The notes: generated by a model from the sequence alone, not told the origin. Shown: positions 49,638 through 59,445, numbered from the stretch's first letter. The stretch: DNA of 64,000 nucleotides from an uncultured Alsobacter sp. (GCF_945952055.1 NZ_CAMFHB010000001.1:62001-126000), one strand, 5' to 3'. Numbers and translations are program-made.

Positions 49638-51020
49638 CTACAACCGCCTCACCCTCGGCGCGCCTCTCGGCTGCAGGGCCAGGGCGGTCACCGCCCAGAC
49701 CAGGGCGTCGAGGCGGTCGGGCGAGCGGCCGCCGGAGAGGGCGTAGCCGCGGTCGGTGGGGCCGAAATCGCACATCTCGTCCTCCAGCGCCGGGAAGCTG
49801 CCGGCGTGGCGCACGCGACCCTGCTCGTAGAGCAGCGCCACGGGCTCGGCCCGCAGGGCCTTGCCCCGCGTGGCGCGCACCGGCGTCACCGGCACGAGCG
49901 GGTCGGCCTCGCGCAGCACCGCCTCGGCCATCTCGCCGCCCTGGTTCACCTCCACCACCAGTGCGTCGGCCTCCAGCCGGCGGTGCACGGCCAGCGCCGC
50001 CCGCGCCCAGCCGGCCGGGCTCACGCCCTGGACGCTGCCGTCGGCGAGCACGTGGACCACGCCCGCGGTGTCGATGCCGGCGGCCACGATGCCGCAGGCA
50101 TCGGCCCTGGCGCCGGAGGTCGCCGGCGGATCCACCGCCACCACGATGCGCACCAGCGGCGGCGGCTCGGCCTCGCGCCGCGCCTCGATGAGCTCGCGGG
50201 ACCACAGCGCGTCGGATCGGTCCTCGATCAATTCGCCATCGAGCTCCTGGCGCCCGAGCCGCGTGCCGGCATAGCGCGCGGTGACGCTGTCGAGGAAGGC
50301 GGCGGCCAGGTTCATGGCATTGGCTGTGGTGGAGGCGCGGGTGAGCGCCACCGACGGATCGGACACCAGCCGGCGCACCAGGTCCACGGCGCGCGGTGTG
50401 GTGGTGGCCACGAGGCGCGGGAAGTCGCCGAGGCGCAGGCCGAACTGCAGCATGTCCCAGGTCTCCTGCGGATGCTTCCACTTGGCGAGTTCGTCGAGCC
50501 AGGCGACGTCGAATTGCGGCCCGCGCAGGCTCTCGGGATCCTCGGCCGAGAACACCTGCGCCACGCAGCCATTGGGCCAGAGCAAGCGCCGCCGGGAGGG
50601 CTCCCAGCGCGGGCGCTCGGCCGGCATGTGCACGGAGAGAAGGCCTGACACGCCCTCGATCATCACCTCGCGGGCGTCGGCGAAGGTCTCCCCCACCAGC
50701 GCGATGCGCCGCGCGGGCTTCGATGCGAACGGGGGGCGGCCGGCCGCCACCCCCCTCACCCATTCCGCGCCGGTGCGCGTCTTGCCCGCCCCGCGCCCGC
50801 CCAGCACCAGCCAGACCCGCCAGGGCGTGCCGTCCCGCGCCGCCGGCGGCGGGCGCTGGTCGGACCGGCTGAAGGTCAGCCAGTCGGCCATCATCAGCGC
50901 GAAGTCAGCCTCGCGGCACGTCGCCAGCAGCTCCGGTTGCAGCCCGAGCGCTGCGGAGCTGTTCAAGACGTCGACCCAGCTCGTCGCGGAGCTGTTCGAG
51001 GGTACGGGGCTGTCCGTCAT
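49638..51020 (-). CDS. GTA gp2 large terminase
   Basis: 460 residues if started at ATG 51020, overlapping gp1 by 116 bp; ATGs at 50894/50891 are shorter alternatives but would remove an N-terminal helix (ALGLQPELLATCREADFALMMADWLTFSRSDQ) that looks family-like. ATPase: Walker A LGGRGAGKTRTGAEWVRG, Walker B DVAWLDELAKW. Nuclease: Asp in VVAVDPPAT, VVEVNQGGEMAE and SPDRLDALVWA. It packages host DNA into GTA heads. It ends 51 bp before the portal start. Confidence 0.92.
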   Translation of the reverse strand: MTDSPVPSNSSATSWVDVLNSSAALGLQPELLATCREADFALMMADWLTFSRSDQRPPPAARDGTPWRVWLVLGGRGAGKTRTGAEWVRGVAAGRPPFASKPARRIALVGETFADAREVMIEGVSGLLSVHMPAERPRWEPSRRRLLWPNGCVAQVFSAEDPESLRGPQFDVAWLDELAKWKHPQETWDMLQFGLRLGDFPRLVATTTPRAVDLVRRLVSDPSVALTRASTTANAMNLAAAFLDSVTARYAGTRLGRQELDGELIEDRSDALWSRELIEARREAEPPPLVRIVVAVDPPATSGARADACGIVAAGIDTAGVVHVLADGSVQGVSPAGWARAALAVHRRLEADALVVEVNQGGEMAEAVLREADPLVPVTPVRATRGKALRAEPVALLYEQGRVRHAGSFPALEDEMCDFGPTDRGYALSGGRSPDRLDALVWAVTALALQPRGAPRVRRL

Positions 51021-51435
51021 CGTCGGCCTCCCGGCGCCGCGCCGCATCGGCCCGTGCCTTGGCACGGCGCGACCGCGTGGCATCGCTGACCGCCTCGGCG
51101 GCGCTCAGCTCGCGCACGATCCTGGCGAGCACGGCCAGGGTGCGCGTCTCGCGCTCGGGCGGTGCGTCGGGCGGCGCCGCCGCCAGGCGCCGCTCGATCT
51201 CGGCGACCTGATGATCGGCATTGAGCCAGAGCCGGCGCAGCAGTGCGGTCCGGACTCCGTCGACGAGAGGATCCTCCGTTGGAGGACCATGGCCCTCGGG
51301 CTGGTGGCCCAAGAGGGAATAAATCTTTCGTCGGTCCAGCCCGGTATCCGACACGATGTTCTCGATCGGAACTCCTTCGTCGTATCGTTGACGAATGCCT
51401 TCCATAAAATCTTCATTTGGAATATACTTGGTCAT
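50905..51435 (-). CDS. GTA gp1 small terminase-like protein
   Basis: 176 residues from ATG 51435 with TAGGAGAAG upstream. An N-terminal helix-turn-helix-like part (IRQRYDEGVPIENIVSDTGLDRRKIYSLLG) is followed by a helical central region (RTALLRRLWLNADHQVAEIERRLAA) and the conserved C-terminal helix TLEQLRDELGRRLEQLRSA that contacts the large subunit. Position before gp2 and composition match the GTA TerS. RcGTA TerS lacks specific DNA recognition, which permits random packaging. Confidence 0.82.
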   Translation of the reverse strand: MTKYIPNEDFMEGIRQRYDEGVPIENIVSDTGLDRRKIYSLLGHQPEGHGPPTEDPLVDGVRTALLRRLWLNADHQVAEIERRLAAAPPDAPPERETRTLAVLARIVRELSAAEAVSDATRSRRAKARADAARRREADDDGQPRTLEQLRDELGRRLEQLRSARAATGAAGDVPRG

Positions 51436-51501
51436 GAACTTCTCCTACCCGGAAACGGCGGAGGACCAATGGTTGTTTCATTGCAGTGATTGATCAGATC
51501 A

Positions 51502-51516
51502 CAGCAACCGTTGCTG
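51502..51516. promoter_or_regulatory. Inverted repeat upstream of the GTA cluster
   Basis: CAGCAA-CCG-TTGCTG lies about 67-81 bp upstream of gp1, in the only sizeable spacer before the cluster (51436-51610). A TGATCAGATCA near-palindrome is adjacent. A regulatory role for GTA expression is possible; no known GafA-type consensus could be verified. Confidence 0.3.
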
Positions 51517-51610
51517 GTTCCGCCGGGTGCAATTGTGGAGAATGACCAGAAACTACTCGGTTAGCGTGACGCTGTCAAGACTATTTTCCTATAATCTTGT
51601 CGCAGCTCTA

Positions 51611-52117
51611 TCAGGCCGGCCCCCGCCCCCTCGCGCGCTTCGGCCAGGCCAGTGGCCAGCGGCGGATACGGTCCACCACATCCTCCAGCGCCACCTCGTC
51701 TTCCGACGCGTGCACCCGCCCCTTCACGCTCACGCCCGCCTCCACCACCGTCTCGGCGCGGCCGGAGACCAGCGGGTGCCACCAGGGCAGGTCCTTGCCC
51801 TCGGCCACCAGGCGATAGCCGCAGGTGGGCGGCAGCCAGGTGAGGGTGCGCACGGCCTCCGGCGTGAGACCGACGCAATCCGGTACGGCCTGCGTGCGGT
51901 TGGCGTAGTCCCGGCAGCGGCAGCTGCCGGCGTCGAACAGCCGGCAGGCGATGTCCGTGGCGTGGATGGTGCCCGTGTCCTCGTCCTCGAGCTTCACCAG
52001 GCAGCAGCGGCCGCAGCCGTCGCACAGGCTTTCCCATTGCGCCGGGTCCATGTCCTCCAGCGTGGTGGTGCGCCAGAAGGGCGGGCGGAGAGAGGTGTCG
52101 TCGGGCTCGTCGGTCAT
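51611..52117 (-). CDS. ycgN: YcgN/UPF0260 cysteine-cluster protein
   Basis: 168 residues from ATG 52117. The conserved cysteine cluster is present: [42 protein letters not shown] and VPDCVGLTP, with [25 protein letters not shown]. The pattern suggests metal or iron-sulfur binding; function is unknown. Length is normal (E. coli YcgN ~150). Located just upstream of the GTA promoter region but transcribed away from the chemoreceptor start. Confidence 0.92.
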   Translation of the reverse strand: MTDEPDDTSLRPPFWRTTTLEDMDPAQWESLCDGCGRCCLVKLEDEDTGTIHATDIACRLFDAGSCRCRDYANRTQAVPDCVGLTPEAVRTLTWLPPTCGYRLVAEGKDLPWWHPLVSGRAETVVEAGVSVKGRVHASEDEVALEDVVDRIRRWPLAWPKRARGRGPA

Positions 52118-52175
52118 GTCGCGTCCTCGCGGGACGCGTGCTTAGCACGCCCGGCCGGCCGCGTCCGCGTGGCGT

Positions 52176-53525
52176 TCACGCCGCCGAGGTCTGCAGCCGC
52201 GCCAGGAACTCGTCCACCGCGGCGGAGAACGCTTGGGCCTGCGCGCCCACGCCGTCGGCCTCGCGCGTGATGCGGGCCACCGCCGCCTGGGTGTTCTGCG
52301 AGGCCTGGCGGATGGCCGCGGCGCTGTCGAGCACCGCCCCCGTGCGGGTGGAGGCGATGTCGATGACGCCGCCGAGCATGGCCTGGGCGCGCGCCTGCTC
52401 CTCCACCGCGTCGCGGATGATGGGCGCGACGAGCCGCAGGTCCTCGGCCGTGGTCGAGATGCTGGAGAGCAGCGAGGTGGCCAGCGAGGCGTCGTGGCTC
52501 ACCCTGTCGATGAGGGCCTTGATGTCGGAGGCCGCACGCACCGTCTGCGCCGCGAGGCTCTTGACCTCGGAGGCGACAACCGCGAAGCCCCTGCCCGCCT
52601 CGCCGGCCCGCGCCGCCTCGATGGTGGCGTTGAGCGCCAGCAGGTTCGTCTGCGCCGCCACGTCCGAGATCATCGTCACGGCGGAGGCGATGGCGGAGGT
52701 CGAGGTGGACAGGCGCTCGATGGAGCGGTGCGTCTCCAGCACCGTGCCGCGCGCCGACTCCGCCTTCGCGAGCACGCCGGCCGACTGGCGTTCGAGGGAC
52801 TGGATCGTCTCCGACACCCGGTCGGCCGCCGCGACGTTGTCGACGAGGGCCGCGCGGCTGGCATCGGCCGAACGGTCGACCGCCTCCAGCGCCGTGCGGG
52901 TCTCCTCGATCTGCTGCTGCGTCGCCTCGGCGTTGCGCTTCAGGTCGGTCGCGGCCTGCACGATGGTGGCGCTGATGCCGTGCATGGCCTTCTGGAACAT
53001 GTCCATCTGGTCGGCGAGCGTGGTGCGGCGGTCGTCCACGCCTGCCCGCGTCAGCTGCTGGTCGACCGTGATCGCGTTGGCGACATCGAACATGATGAGC
53101 CGCGAGAGATGCCGGCGCTCCCGGGCGCCCCCGGGCCAAAGCCGCGACGCCCAGCCGCGCCGCAAATCGGTGAGGTCCGGCAGGCGGTTCAGCACCGAGT
53201 TGCGCACGCGGGCCCCGAGCCCGAGGCGGTTGCACAGGAGCATCGAGCGCTCCTGCGAGCCGGCATAGGCGTCGCCGAAGTCGGCCTGCAGCAGAATCCT
53301 GAGATGCGCCGCCTCAAGCTCCGCCAGCTCGGTGCGGTTGGGCGTGAGGATGTCGGCGATGACCGACGAACGGTGGATCGACTCGTCGATGGTCTCCAGC
53401 ACCATGGCGTGGAGCCAGGGCTCCACACGCGCCAGCACGCGCCGCGCGACGTCGGCCGTGGTCCAGTCAACGCCGTAGAGCGCCATGCGGCTGACGCTCG
53501 GGGGCTGCACGTGGGGAAGCTGCAT
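52176..53525 (-). CDS. Soluble methyl-accepting chemotaxis protein with globin-like N-terminus
   Basis: 449 residues with no transmembrane segment. Residues ~20-170 are helical and resemble a protoglobin/HemAT sensor ([34 protein letters not shown]). Residues ~170-440 form the coiled-coil signalling domain, with the conserved hairpin [36 protein letters not shown]. At the position where HemAT has its haem-ligating histidine (pattern HxRIGL) the sequence has CNRLGL, so haem binding is doubtful. It would talk to CheW/CheA in the cytoplasm or control another output. No che genes are nearby. Confidence 0.85.
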   Translation of the reverse strand: MQLPHVQPPSVSRMALYGVDWTTADVARRVLARVEPWLHAMVLETIDESIHRSSVIADILTPNRTELAELEAAHLRILLQADFGDAYAGSQERSMLLCNRLGLGARVRNSVLNRLPDLTDLRRGWASRLWPGGARERRHLSRLIMFDVANAITVDQQLTRAGVDDRRTTLADQMDMFQKAMHGISATIVQAATDLKRNAEATQQQIEETRTALEAVDRSADASRAALVDNVAAADRVSETIQSLERQSAGVLAKAESARGTVLETHRSIERLSTSTSAIASAVTMISDVAAQTNLLALNATIEAARAGEAGRGFAVVASEVKSLAAQTVRAASDIKALIDRVSHDASLATSLLSSISTTAEDLRLVAPIIRDAVEEQARAQAMLGGVIDIASTRTGAVLDSAAAIRQASQNTQAAVARITREADGVGAQAQAFSAAVDEFLARLQTSAA

Positions 53526-53744
53526 CGAAAGCCTACGAATTCAAGAACCCGATAGCATCCAAGCGTTGGCCGCGCGTTAACGATCGCCGGCCCTGGGCCC
53601 GTGTTCCCCATGGCAGCACGGTCTCCGGTGCGGATTCACCCTCCGTCAAGGACGACACGAGCGCGGCCCTCATCGAAGATGAAAGAACGCCAATGTCTTT
53701 ACGCCCGGCCCGGCAAGGTCGGCGGGTCGAGACGGAGCCGTTCC

Positions 53745-55574
53745 ATGCCGATCGTGGGCCTGCGATCCCTGCCCCTGAACGCCTTCGTCGTCGGCGTCGC
53801 GGCGCTGGGCGTCCTCTGCCTGGTGGGCTGGCCGATCGCGGTGTTCGCCGCGATCTCCATCATCGGCCTGCCGATCTTCGTGCTCATGGCGGCCATCCCG
53901 ACGCTGGCGCTCGCGGTCGTCGCCTGGCGCCTGTCCTTCGTCGGGCTGGCGCGCATGGGCTTTCGCAGCGCCATCGCCAGCGCCGTCGTCGCGGCGATCG
54001 CCATGACCCTGCCGCCCGCGGTGTACAACGCCAAGACCGAGGACCGGGTCGCCGCCCTCGTCAAGGACGACAGGGCGGAGGCCGTTTCCGCCGCACGCGG
54101 GCTCGTCATCGCGCTGCGCGACGGCCTGCGATCGCGCGACGCGGTCTGCGGCGACCTGTGCCGACGGCTCCTGCTCACGGGGGCCGCGACCAAGGTTCTC
54201 GTCGACCCCGCGGGTTTCAGGGCCGACCAGCCCGCGACACCCGCGACCCCGGCCGTGTCCTTCCGGCTCGCGACGGGCGGCGGCGCCTGCCCGGACGTCG
54301 CGATCCAGGAGAACGGCCCCGTCATCTCCATACCCGCCGAGCGGCAAACGGCGCGCTCGGCGGAGCTGATGCGGGCGGCGCTCGTGGAAGGCCGATGCCT
54401 GGTCAGCGAACCGGGCCGCCTCGGCGACGCCGCGGTCGTCGTGTCGGAGGGCATGGTGGCCGATGGGAAAGGCCCCGCCGGGGCCGGCCTGAGCATCTCG
54501 GCCGACACGGTGCGGGCACAACGCCTGGCGCTCCACGTCGTCGAGAACGGCGCCCTGGTCGAGCGCCATCGGCGCACCGCCGTGCTCTTCGCGCCGCTGT
54601 TTCCGGTGCTGGTCCCGACCTATGCGGGGCTCTCCGGCCTGGAGCTCAAGCCGGCCTTCCTGCGCTCGTCCGAAACCCGGAATGCCTGGAAGGGTCAGCT
54701 CTCGCCCGACTGGGTCGCCTTCTTCGCGCAGACGCTGCGCATCGATCTAAGCCTCGCGGGGATCGGCCGCCCGGCCCCCGTGGCCACCGCGAAGGCGCTC
54801 CTGGCCCGCGAGGGCGCCCTGCCCAAGGCGGGACAGGCCATCGCGGACGACCTCCTCCACGCGGTCGTCATGCAGAACCGGATGGACGCCGAGCAGGCGG
54901 AGGCGGCCCTCGCCCTGCTTCGCGACGAGCGGGTGCCCGTGCCCTACACCGCCTGGGCGGCCGTGCGCTTCGGCCCCGCCGTCCGGCCCGGCTATGCCGG
55001 GGAGGTGGCGGACGTGCTGTTCGACCGGCTGCGCAAGCTCGCCCGGGGCCCGGCCCCGGCGCCGCCGCGCTCGCTGCGCGACGAGGGCCACGCCATCTCT
55101 GGCGCCATCGCCGCCCTCCCCGACGACGATATCCGCCGACGGCGGGACGATCTCGTCTGGCTCGCCGGCGACCCGGTGATGCGGGTGCACGGCTACACCG
55201 CGCTGCGTCGCCTGTCGGCCCTGGGCCGCGACGCCGTGCCCGTGATCCTCACGCTCCTGGATGCGGCGGCCGCCCAGCGGGCCGCCGGCGCCAAGGACGT
55301 CGAAGCCTGGCAGCATCCCTATCTCGCCGGCATGACCGCCCTGTGCACCATGAAGACCGAAGGCGCCGCCGCGCTTCCGGCGGTCATAGCCCTGCTCGAG
55401 CGCCGCGCGATGCCGGGCGGCGGCAGCTACGGACGCCTCGGCCTGAACACCCTCGTGGCGCTCGGCGCCGAGCCGGCGAAGGCCCGCGACGTCATGCTCG
55501 CGGCGGGGATCGAGCCGGCGAGCGTGGACAAGCAGCTCGCCTTCGCCCAGCGCAGGTCCGACTGCTCGTATTGA
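53745..55574 (+). CDS. Unknown protein with N-terminal membrane segments and HEAT-like repeats
   Basis: 609 residues from ATG 53745; an in-frame ATG at 53601 would add a basic stretch of non-membrane character. Three hydrophobic segments lie in the first ~110 residues (AFVVGVAALGVLCLVGWPIAVFAAISIIGLPIFVLMAAIPTLALAVVAW and SAIASAVVAAIAMTLPPAV). A long region follows whose C-terminal third has helical repeats (AVPVILTLLDAAAAQRAA, AALPAVIALLERRAMPGGG). Anchoring in the inner membrane with a large soluble part is likely. I do not recognise the family. Confidence 0.75.
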   Translation: MPIVGLRSLPLNAFVVGVAALGVLCLVGWPIAVFAAISIIGLPIFVLMAAIPTLALAVVAWRLSFVGLARMGFRSAIASAVVAAIAMTLPPAVYNAKTEDRVAALVKDDRAEAVSAARGLVIALRDGLRSRDAVCGDLCRRLLLTGAATKVLVDPAGFRADQPATPATPAVSFRLATGGGACPDVAIQENGPVISIPAERQTARSAELMRAALVEGRCLVSEPGRLGDAAVVVSEGMVADGKGPAGAGLSISADTVRAQRLALHVVENGALVERHRRTAVLFAPLFPVLVPTYAGLSGLELKPAFLRSSETRNAWKGQLSPDWVAFFAQTLRIDLSLAGIGRPAPVATAKALLAREGALPKAGQAIADDLLHAVVMQNRMDAEQAEAALALLRDERVPVPYTAWAAVRFGPAVRPGYAGEVADVLFDRLRKLARGPAPAPPRSLRDEGHAISGAIAALPDDDIRRRRDDLVWLAGDPVMRVHGYTALRRLSALGRDAVPVILTLLDAAAAQRAAGAKDVEAWQHPYLAGMTALCTMKTEGAAALPAVIALLERRAMPGGGSYGRLGLNTLVALGAEPAKARDVMLAAGIEPASVDKQLAFAQRRSDCSY

Positions 55575-55648
55575 TGGCCACCGCCGTCTGCCGCTTGGCA
55601 AAGCGGCGGGCAGCGTCCACCCTGCCGGCGCAACGCAGGGTGAGCCGC

Positions 55649-56041
55649 ATGAGCGCCGACAGCCGCCGGACCCTCTCAACAGGGTCCAAGTTCGAGACCT
55701 GGGCCGGCTATTCCCGCGCGGTCATCGACGGCGACTTCGTCTTCGTGTCGGGCACCGCCGGCTACGACTTCGCCGCCGACACGATCGCGCCCGATGCCGC
55801 CTCGCAGGCGCGCAAGGCGCTGGAGACGATCGCCGCGACGCTGGCGCAGGCCGGGGCGACGATGGCCGACATCGTGCGGGTGCGGGTGTTCCTCACCGAC
55901 CGCGCCGACGTGATGGCGGTGTCGTCCATCCTGGGCGAGACCTTCTCCGATCCCCGGCCGGCGAGCACCACGATCCTGTGCGGCTTCGCCATGCCGGAGA
56001 TGAAGGTCGAGATCGAGGTCACCGCACTGAAGCGTCGCTGA
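55649..56041 (+). CDS. RidA-family (YjgF/UK114) protein
   Basis: 130 residues from ATG 55649. RidA fold landmarks: YSRAVIDGDFVFVSGTAGYD, ALETIAATLAQAGATMADIVRVRVFLTDRADV, and KVEIEVTALKRR. RidA enzymes hydrolyse reactive enamines and imines. The arginine that anchors the substrate carboxylate in active members is replaced by Ser106 (PASTTI in place of PARTTV-like), so deaminase activity may be lost or changed, as in several Rid subfamilies. It lies 66 bp before the Liv importer operon, possibly in the same transcript. Confidence 0.88.
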   Translation: MSADSRRTLSTGSKFETWAGYSRAVIDGDFVFVSGTAGYDFAADTIAPDAASQARKALETIAATLAQAGATMADIVRVRVFLTDRADVMAVSSILGETFSDPRPASTTILCGFAMPEMKVEIEVTALKRR

Positions 56042-56106
56042 CACCTTTTCCTGTTCCGAAGGTCGTGGTTGATTGTCGCGTCGCGGGAGCGGGGTGGTTC
56101 GCAGGC

Positions 56107-56865
56107 ATGCTGGAGGTCAGGGGCGTTGAACGGTCGTTCGGCCGCATGAAGGCCGTCGATGGCGTCGACCTCACGGTGGCGAAGGGCACCATCACCGGTC
56201 TCATCGGTCCCAACGGTGCGGGCAAGACGACGCTGTTCAACCTCATCGCGGGATCCCTGGCGCCCACGGCCGGCGAGATCCGCTTCGAGGGCCATGCCAT
56301 CGGCGGCCTGTCGCCGGACAGGATCTTCCGCCTGGGTCTCGCCCGCACGTTCCAGATCCCGCGGCCCTTTCCCGGCATGACGGTGCTGGAGAACGCCATG
56401 CTGGTGCCGCTGCAGCAGGCAGGCGAGCGGTTCTGGAACAACTGGTTCCGGCCCGGCACGGTCGGCGGCCAGGAGCGCGCGTCGCGCCAGCGGGCGCTCG
56501 AGGTCCTCGGCTTCTGCGGGCTCGGCGACAAGCTCGCCCTCCCGGCCGGCCAGCTCTCGGGCGGCCAGCAGAAGCTGCTCGAGCTGGCGCGCGTGCTGAT
56601 GATCGAGCCTCGCCTGATCCTGCTCGACGAGCCGGCCGCGGGCGTGAACCCCACCCTCATGGAAACGCTGGTCGACAAGATCGTGGCCCTCAACAAGCAG
56701 GGCATCACCTTCCTGCTCATCGAGCACAACATGGATCTGGTGATGCGGCTGTGCAGCCCCATCGTGGTCATGGCGCAGGGCAAGGTCATCTTCCGCGGCG
56801 AGGCGGACGGCGTGCAGCGCGATGCCGCGGTGCTCGACGCCTATCTGGGGGACGTGCCGGCATGA
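56107..56865 (+). CDS. livG: Branched-chain-amino-acid-type ABC ATPase LivG-like
   Basis: 252 residues from ATG 56107. Walker A GPNGAGKTTLFN, LivG-specific FQIPRPFPGMTVLENAM, signature LSGGQQKLLELAR, Walker B LILLDEPAAGVNP. It and the LivF-like partner energise the importer. It overlaps the next gene by 4 bp. Confidence 0.92.
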   Translation: MLEVRGVERSFGRMKAVDGVDLTVAKGTITGLIGPNGAGKTTLFNLIAGSLAPTAGEIRFEGHAIGGLSPDRIFRLGLARTFQIPRPFPGMTVLENAMLVPLQQAGERFWNNWFRPGTVGGQERASRQRALEVLGFCGLGDKLALPAGQLSGGQQKLLELARVLMIEPRLILLDEPAAGVNPTLMETLVDKIVALNKQGITFLLIEHNMDLVMRLCSPIVVMAQGKVIFRGEADGVQRDAAVLDAYLGDVPA

Positions 56866-57602
56866 CCGGGGCCGTCTTCACGGCGGAGGCCGTCGTGGCC
56901 GGCTACGTGCCCGGCCTGCCCATCGTGCAAGGCGCGTCGGTCGCCGTCGCGGCGGGCGAGATCGTCACCATCATCGGGCCCAACGGCGCAGGGAAGTCGA
57001 CCTTCCTGAAGGCCCTGGCCGGTCTGGTGCCCACCACGTCGGGCCGGGTGTCGCTGGCCGGACGCGACGTGACGGGGCTGCCCGCGCCAGAGCTCGTGCG
57101 CGCCGGCCTCGGCTTCGTGCCGCAGACGGGCAACGTGTTCACGACGCTCACCATCCACGAGAACCTCGTGGTCGGCGCCCACACCGTCGGCGGCGACCTC
57201 GGGCCGCGGCTCGCCGCCGCCTATGCCATGTTCCCCGCCCTCGCCGCGAAGCGCGGGCAGCGGGCCCGCGTCCTGTCGGGGGGGCAGCGGCAGATGCTCG
57301 CCATCGCCCGCGCCCTCATGACCCGGCCGGCGGTGCTGATGCTGGACGAGCCGACGGCGGGGCTTTCGCCGAAGGCCGTGAACGAGGTGTTCGACGACCT
57401 GCGCCGGCTGGCGGCGTCGGGCGTGGCGATCCTCCTCGTCGAGCAGAATGCCAAGGCGGCGCTGCGGCTCTCCGATCGCGGGCTCGTGCTGGTGGAAGGC
57501 CGCAACCGCTTCGAGGGCCGCGCCGCCGATCTTCTGGCCGACCCCGCCGTGGGCGAGGCCTTTCTCGGCCACCGCAAGGCCGCCACTCCGGGAGGCGCGT
57601 GA
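56862..57602 (+). CDS. livF: Branched-chain-amino-acid-type ABC ATPase LivF-like
   Basis: 246 residues from ATG 56862. Walker A GPNGAGKSTFLKAL, Q-loop VPQTGNVFTTLTIHENL, signature LSGGQRQMLAIARAL, Walker B VLMLDEPTAGLSP. It pairs with the LivG-like ATPase. Its stop overlaps the permease start (TGATG). Confidence 0.92.
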   Translation: MTGAVFTAEAVVAGYVPGLPIVQGASVAVAAGEIVTIIGPNGAGKSTFLKALAGLVPTTSGRVSLAGRDVTGLPAPELVRAGLGFVPQTGNVFTTLTIHENLVVGAHTVGGDLGPRLAAAYAMFPALAAKRGQRARVLSGGQRQMLAIARALMTRPAVLMLDEPTAGLSPKAVNEVFDDLRRLAASGVAILLVEQNAKAALRLSDRGLVLVEGRNRFEGRAADLLADPAVGEAFLGHRKAATPGGA

Positions 57603-58498
57603 TGCTCGCCCAATCGCTGGCCGACGGCATCCTCACGGGCGCGATCATCGCGCTCGGCGCGATCGGCGTGTCGCTCGGGCTGCAGATCCTGCGCTTCGCC
57701 AACTTCGCCCATGCCGAACTCGTCACCTGGGGTGGCTACCTGGCGCTGGTCTTCGTCACCTTCGCCGGTCCCGGCACGCCGACCGGTCCCTTCAGCTTCG
57801 GCTGGCAGCTCATCGCCGCCATGCTGCTCGCCGCCGTGCTCACCGGCGGCCTCGCCTGGCTGGTCGACCGGCTGGTGTTCAGCCGCCTGCGGCGCAGCGG
57901 CGCCCAGCCGCTCTCCATGGTCTTCGCGAGCTTCGGCGCGGCCCTCGTCATGCGCCACGTCGTGGTGCTGATCTGGGGCAGCGGCAGCTACTTCTACACC
58001 AGCGAGCTGCAGATCGCGCTCGAGGTGCTGCCGGGCGTGCGCATGCTGCCGGACCAGCTGTTCATCCTCGGCCTGACGCTCCTCGTCGTCACCGGCCTGC
58101 ATCTCTACCTCACCCACAGCCGGACCGGCATGGCCATGCGCGCCATGGCCGAGAGCCCGGCGCTGGCGCGCGTCTGCGGCATCGAGGTCGAGGCCGTGGT
58201 GCGGTGGACGTGGATCCTGTCCGGCGCGCTCGCGGCGATGGCCGGCGTGTTCATGGGGCTGTCGCCCCAGATCCATCCCGAGATGGGTCTCTCGCTCATG
58301 CTCGCGCTGTTCGCCGCGGCGATCCTCGGCGGGGTGGGCTCGCTCGTGGGGGCCGTCGTCGGCGGGCTTCTCGTCGGGCTCGCCGAGAACCTGTCGGTGC
58401 TCTTCGTCGATCCCGGCTACAAGACGGCGATGCCCTTCCTGCTGCTCCTGCTGGTGCTGGCCGTGCGGCCGCAGGGCCTCTTCGGAGACAAGGCGTGA
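57602..58498 (+). CDS. livH: Branched-chain-amino-acid-type ABC permease LivH-like
   Basis: 298 residues from ATG 57602 with about eight membrane segments. LivH features: ILTGAIIALGAIGVSLGLQILRFANFAHAELVTWGGYLAL at the start, and GMAMRAMAESPALARVCGIEVEAVVRWTWILSGALAAMAGV in the ATPase-contact loop. Membrane half of the importer with the next gene. Confidence 0.92.
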   Translation: MLAQSLADGILTGAIIALGAIGVSLGLQILRFANFAHAELVTWGGYLALVFVTFAGPGTPTGPFSFGWQLIAAMLLAAVLTGGLAWLVDRLVFSRLRRSGAQPLSMVFASFGAALVMRHVVVLIWGSGSYFYTSELQIALEVLPGVRMLPDQLFILGLTLLVVTGLHLYLTHSRTGMAMRAMAESPALARVCGIEVEAVVRWTWILSGALAAMAGVFMGLSPQIHPEMGLSLMLALFAAAILGGVGSLVGAVVGGLLVGLAENLSVLFVDPGYKTAMPFLLLLLVLAVRPQGLFGDKA

Positions 58499-59445
58499 TC
58501 GGGCTGGCTTCCTACCTCGTCTTCTTCTTCAGCATCGTCCTGATCCTGGGCATCGTCGCCCTGGGGCTGAACCTGCAATGGGGCTATACGGGCCTCTTCA
58601 ACGCCGGAATCGTCGGCTTCTACGCCATCGGCGCCTACACCCACGCCATCGTCACCTCGCCGGCCAAGGCAGGCATGATCGCCAACCTGGGCCTGCCGTG
58701 GGCCTTCGGCATCGCGGGCGCGATGGTGACCACGGCCTTCGCCGCCTGGCTCGTGGGGCTCGTCACGATCCGGCTGCGCGGCGACTATCTCGCCATCTCG
58801 ACCTACGGCATCGCCGTGAGCATTCAGCTCGTGACGCTGAACCTGGAAAGCCTCACCGGCGGCCCCAACGGGTTTCCCGGCATTCCACGCCCGCTGTTCA
58901 CGACGCTGGGCTCGCCGGCCCTGTTCAACATCTTCTTCCTCGGCGTCCTCGTGGTGGTCACGGGCCTGGTCTACTGGGGCCTCGAGCGCATCCTGCGATC
59001 GCCCTGGGGGCGGGTGCTGAAAGCCATCCGCGAGGACGAGACCGCCGCGGTCGCGCTCGGCAAGAGCGCCCTGCGCTTCCGGCTGGAAGCCTTCGTGATC
59101 GGCTCGACGCTCATGGGGCTCGCCGGCGCGCTCTATGCGAGCTACATCGGCTTCGTCAGCCCCTACGACTTCGTGCCGATCCTCACCTTCCAGATCTGGG
59201 CCATGGTGATCGTCGGCGGCAGCGGCAACAATCTGGGCGTCCTCCTCGGCACCCTGCTGGTCTGGGCCATCTGGGCGGCGTCCGGCGTCGCCGTCACCAA
59301 GCTCGTGCCGGCGGCCTATGCGGCCCAGGGCGGCGCGCTGCAGGTCATCCTGATCGGCCTCGTCCTCGTGCTGGCCCTTCTGTTCCGGCCGCGTGGCCTG
59401 CTGGGCGAGGCCGCGACCGTCTCCCGGCACGCCGCGGACGATTGA
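58495..59445 (+). CDS. livM: Branched-chain-amino-acid-type ABC permease LivM-like
   Basis: 316 residues from GTG 58495, overlapping the LivH stop (GTGA). Starts with a membrane segment YLVFFFSIVLILGIVALGLNLQWGYTGLFNAG; the contact loop is GRVLKAIREDETAAVALGKSALRFRLEAFVIGS. LivM-type topology. A 96-bp gap precedes the binding-protein gene. Confidence 0.92.
   Translation: MIGLASYLVFFFSIVLILGIVALGLNLQWGYTGLFNAGIVGFYAIGAYTHAIVTSPAKAGMIANLGLPWAFGIAGAMVTTAFAAWLVGLVTIRLRGDYLAISTYGIAVSIQLVTLNLESLTGGPNGFPGIPRPLFTTLGSPALFNIFFLGVLVVVTGLVYWGLERILRSPWGRVLKAIREDETAAVALGKSALRFRLEAFVIGSTLMGLAGALYASYIGFVSPYDFVPILTFQIWAMVIVGGSGNNLGVLLGTLLVWAIWAASGVAVTKLVPAAYAAQGGALQVILIGLVLVLALLFRPRGLLGEAATVSRHAADD

Noticed and set aside
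30113-51435. Interpretation of the structural cluster as an intact prophage
   Set aside because: No integrase, repressor, replication genes or attachment sites are seen, and gene order and sizes (short tape measure, gp12-gp15 with iron-sulfur hub) match RcGTA-type gene transfer agents.
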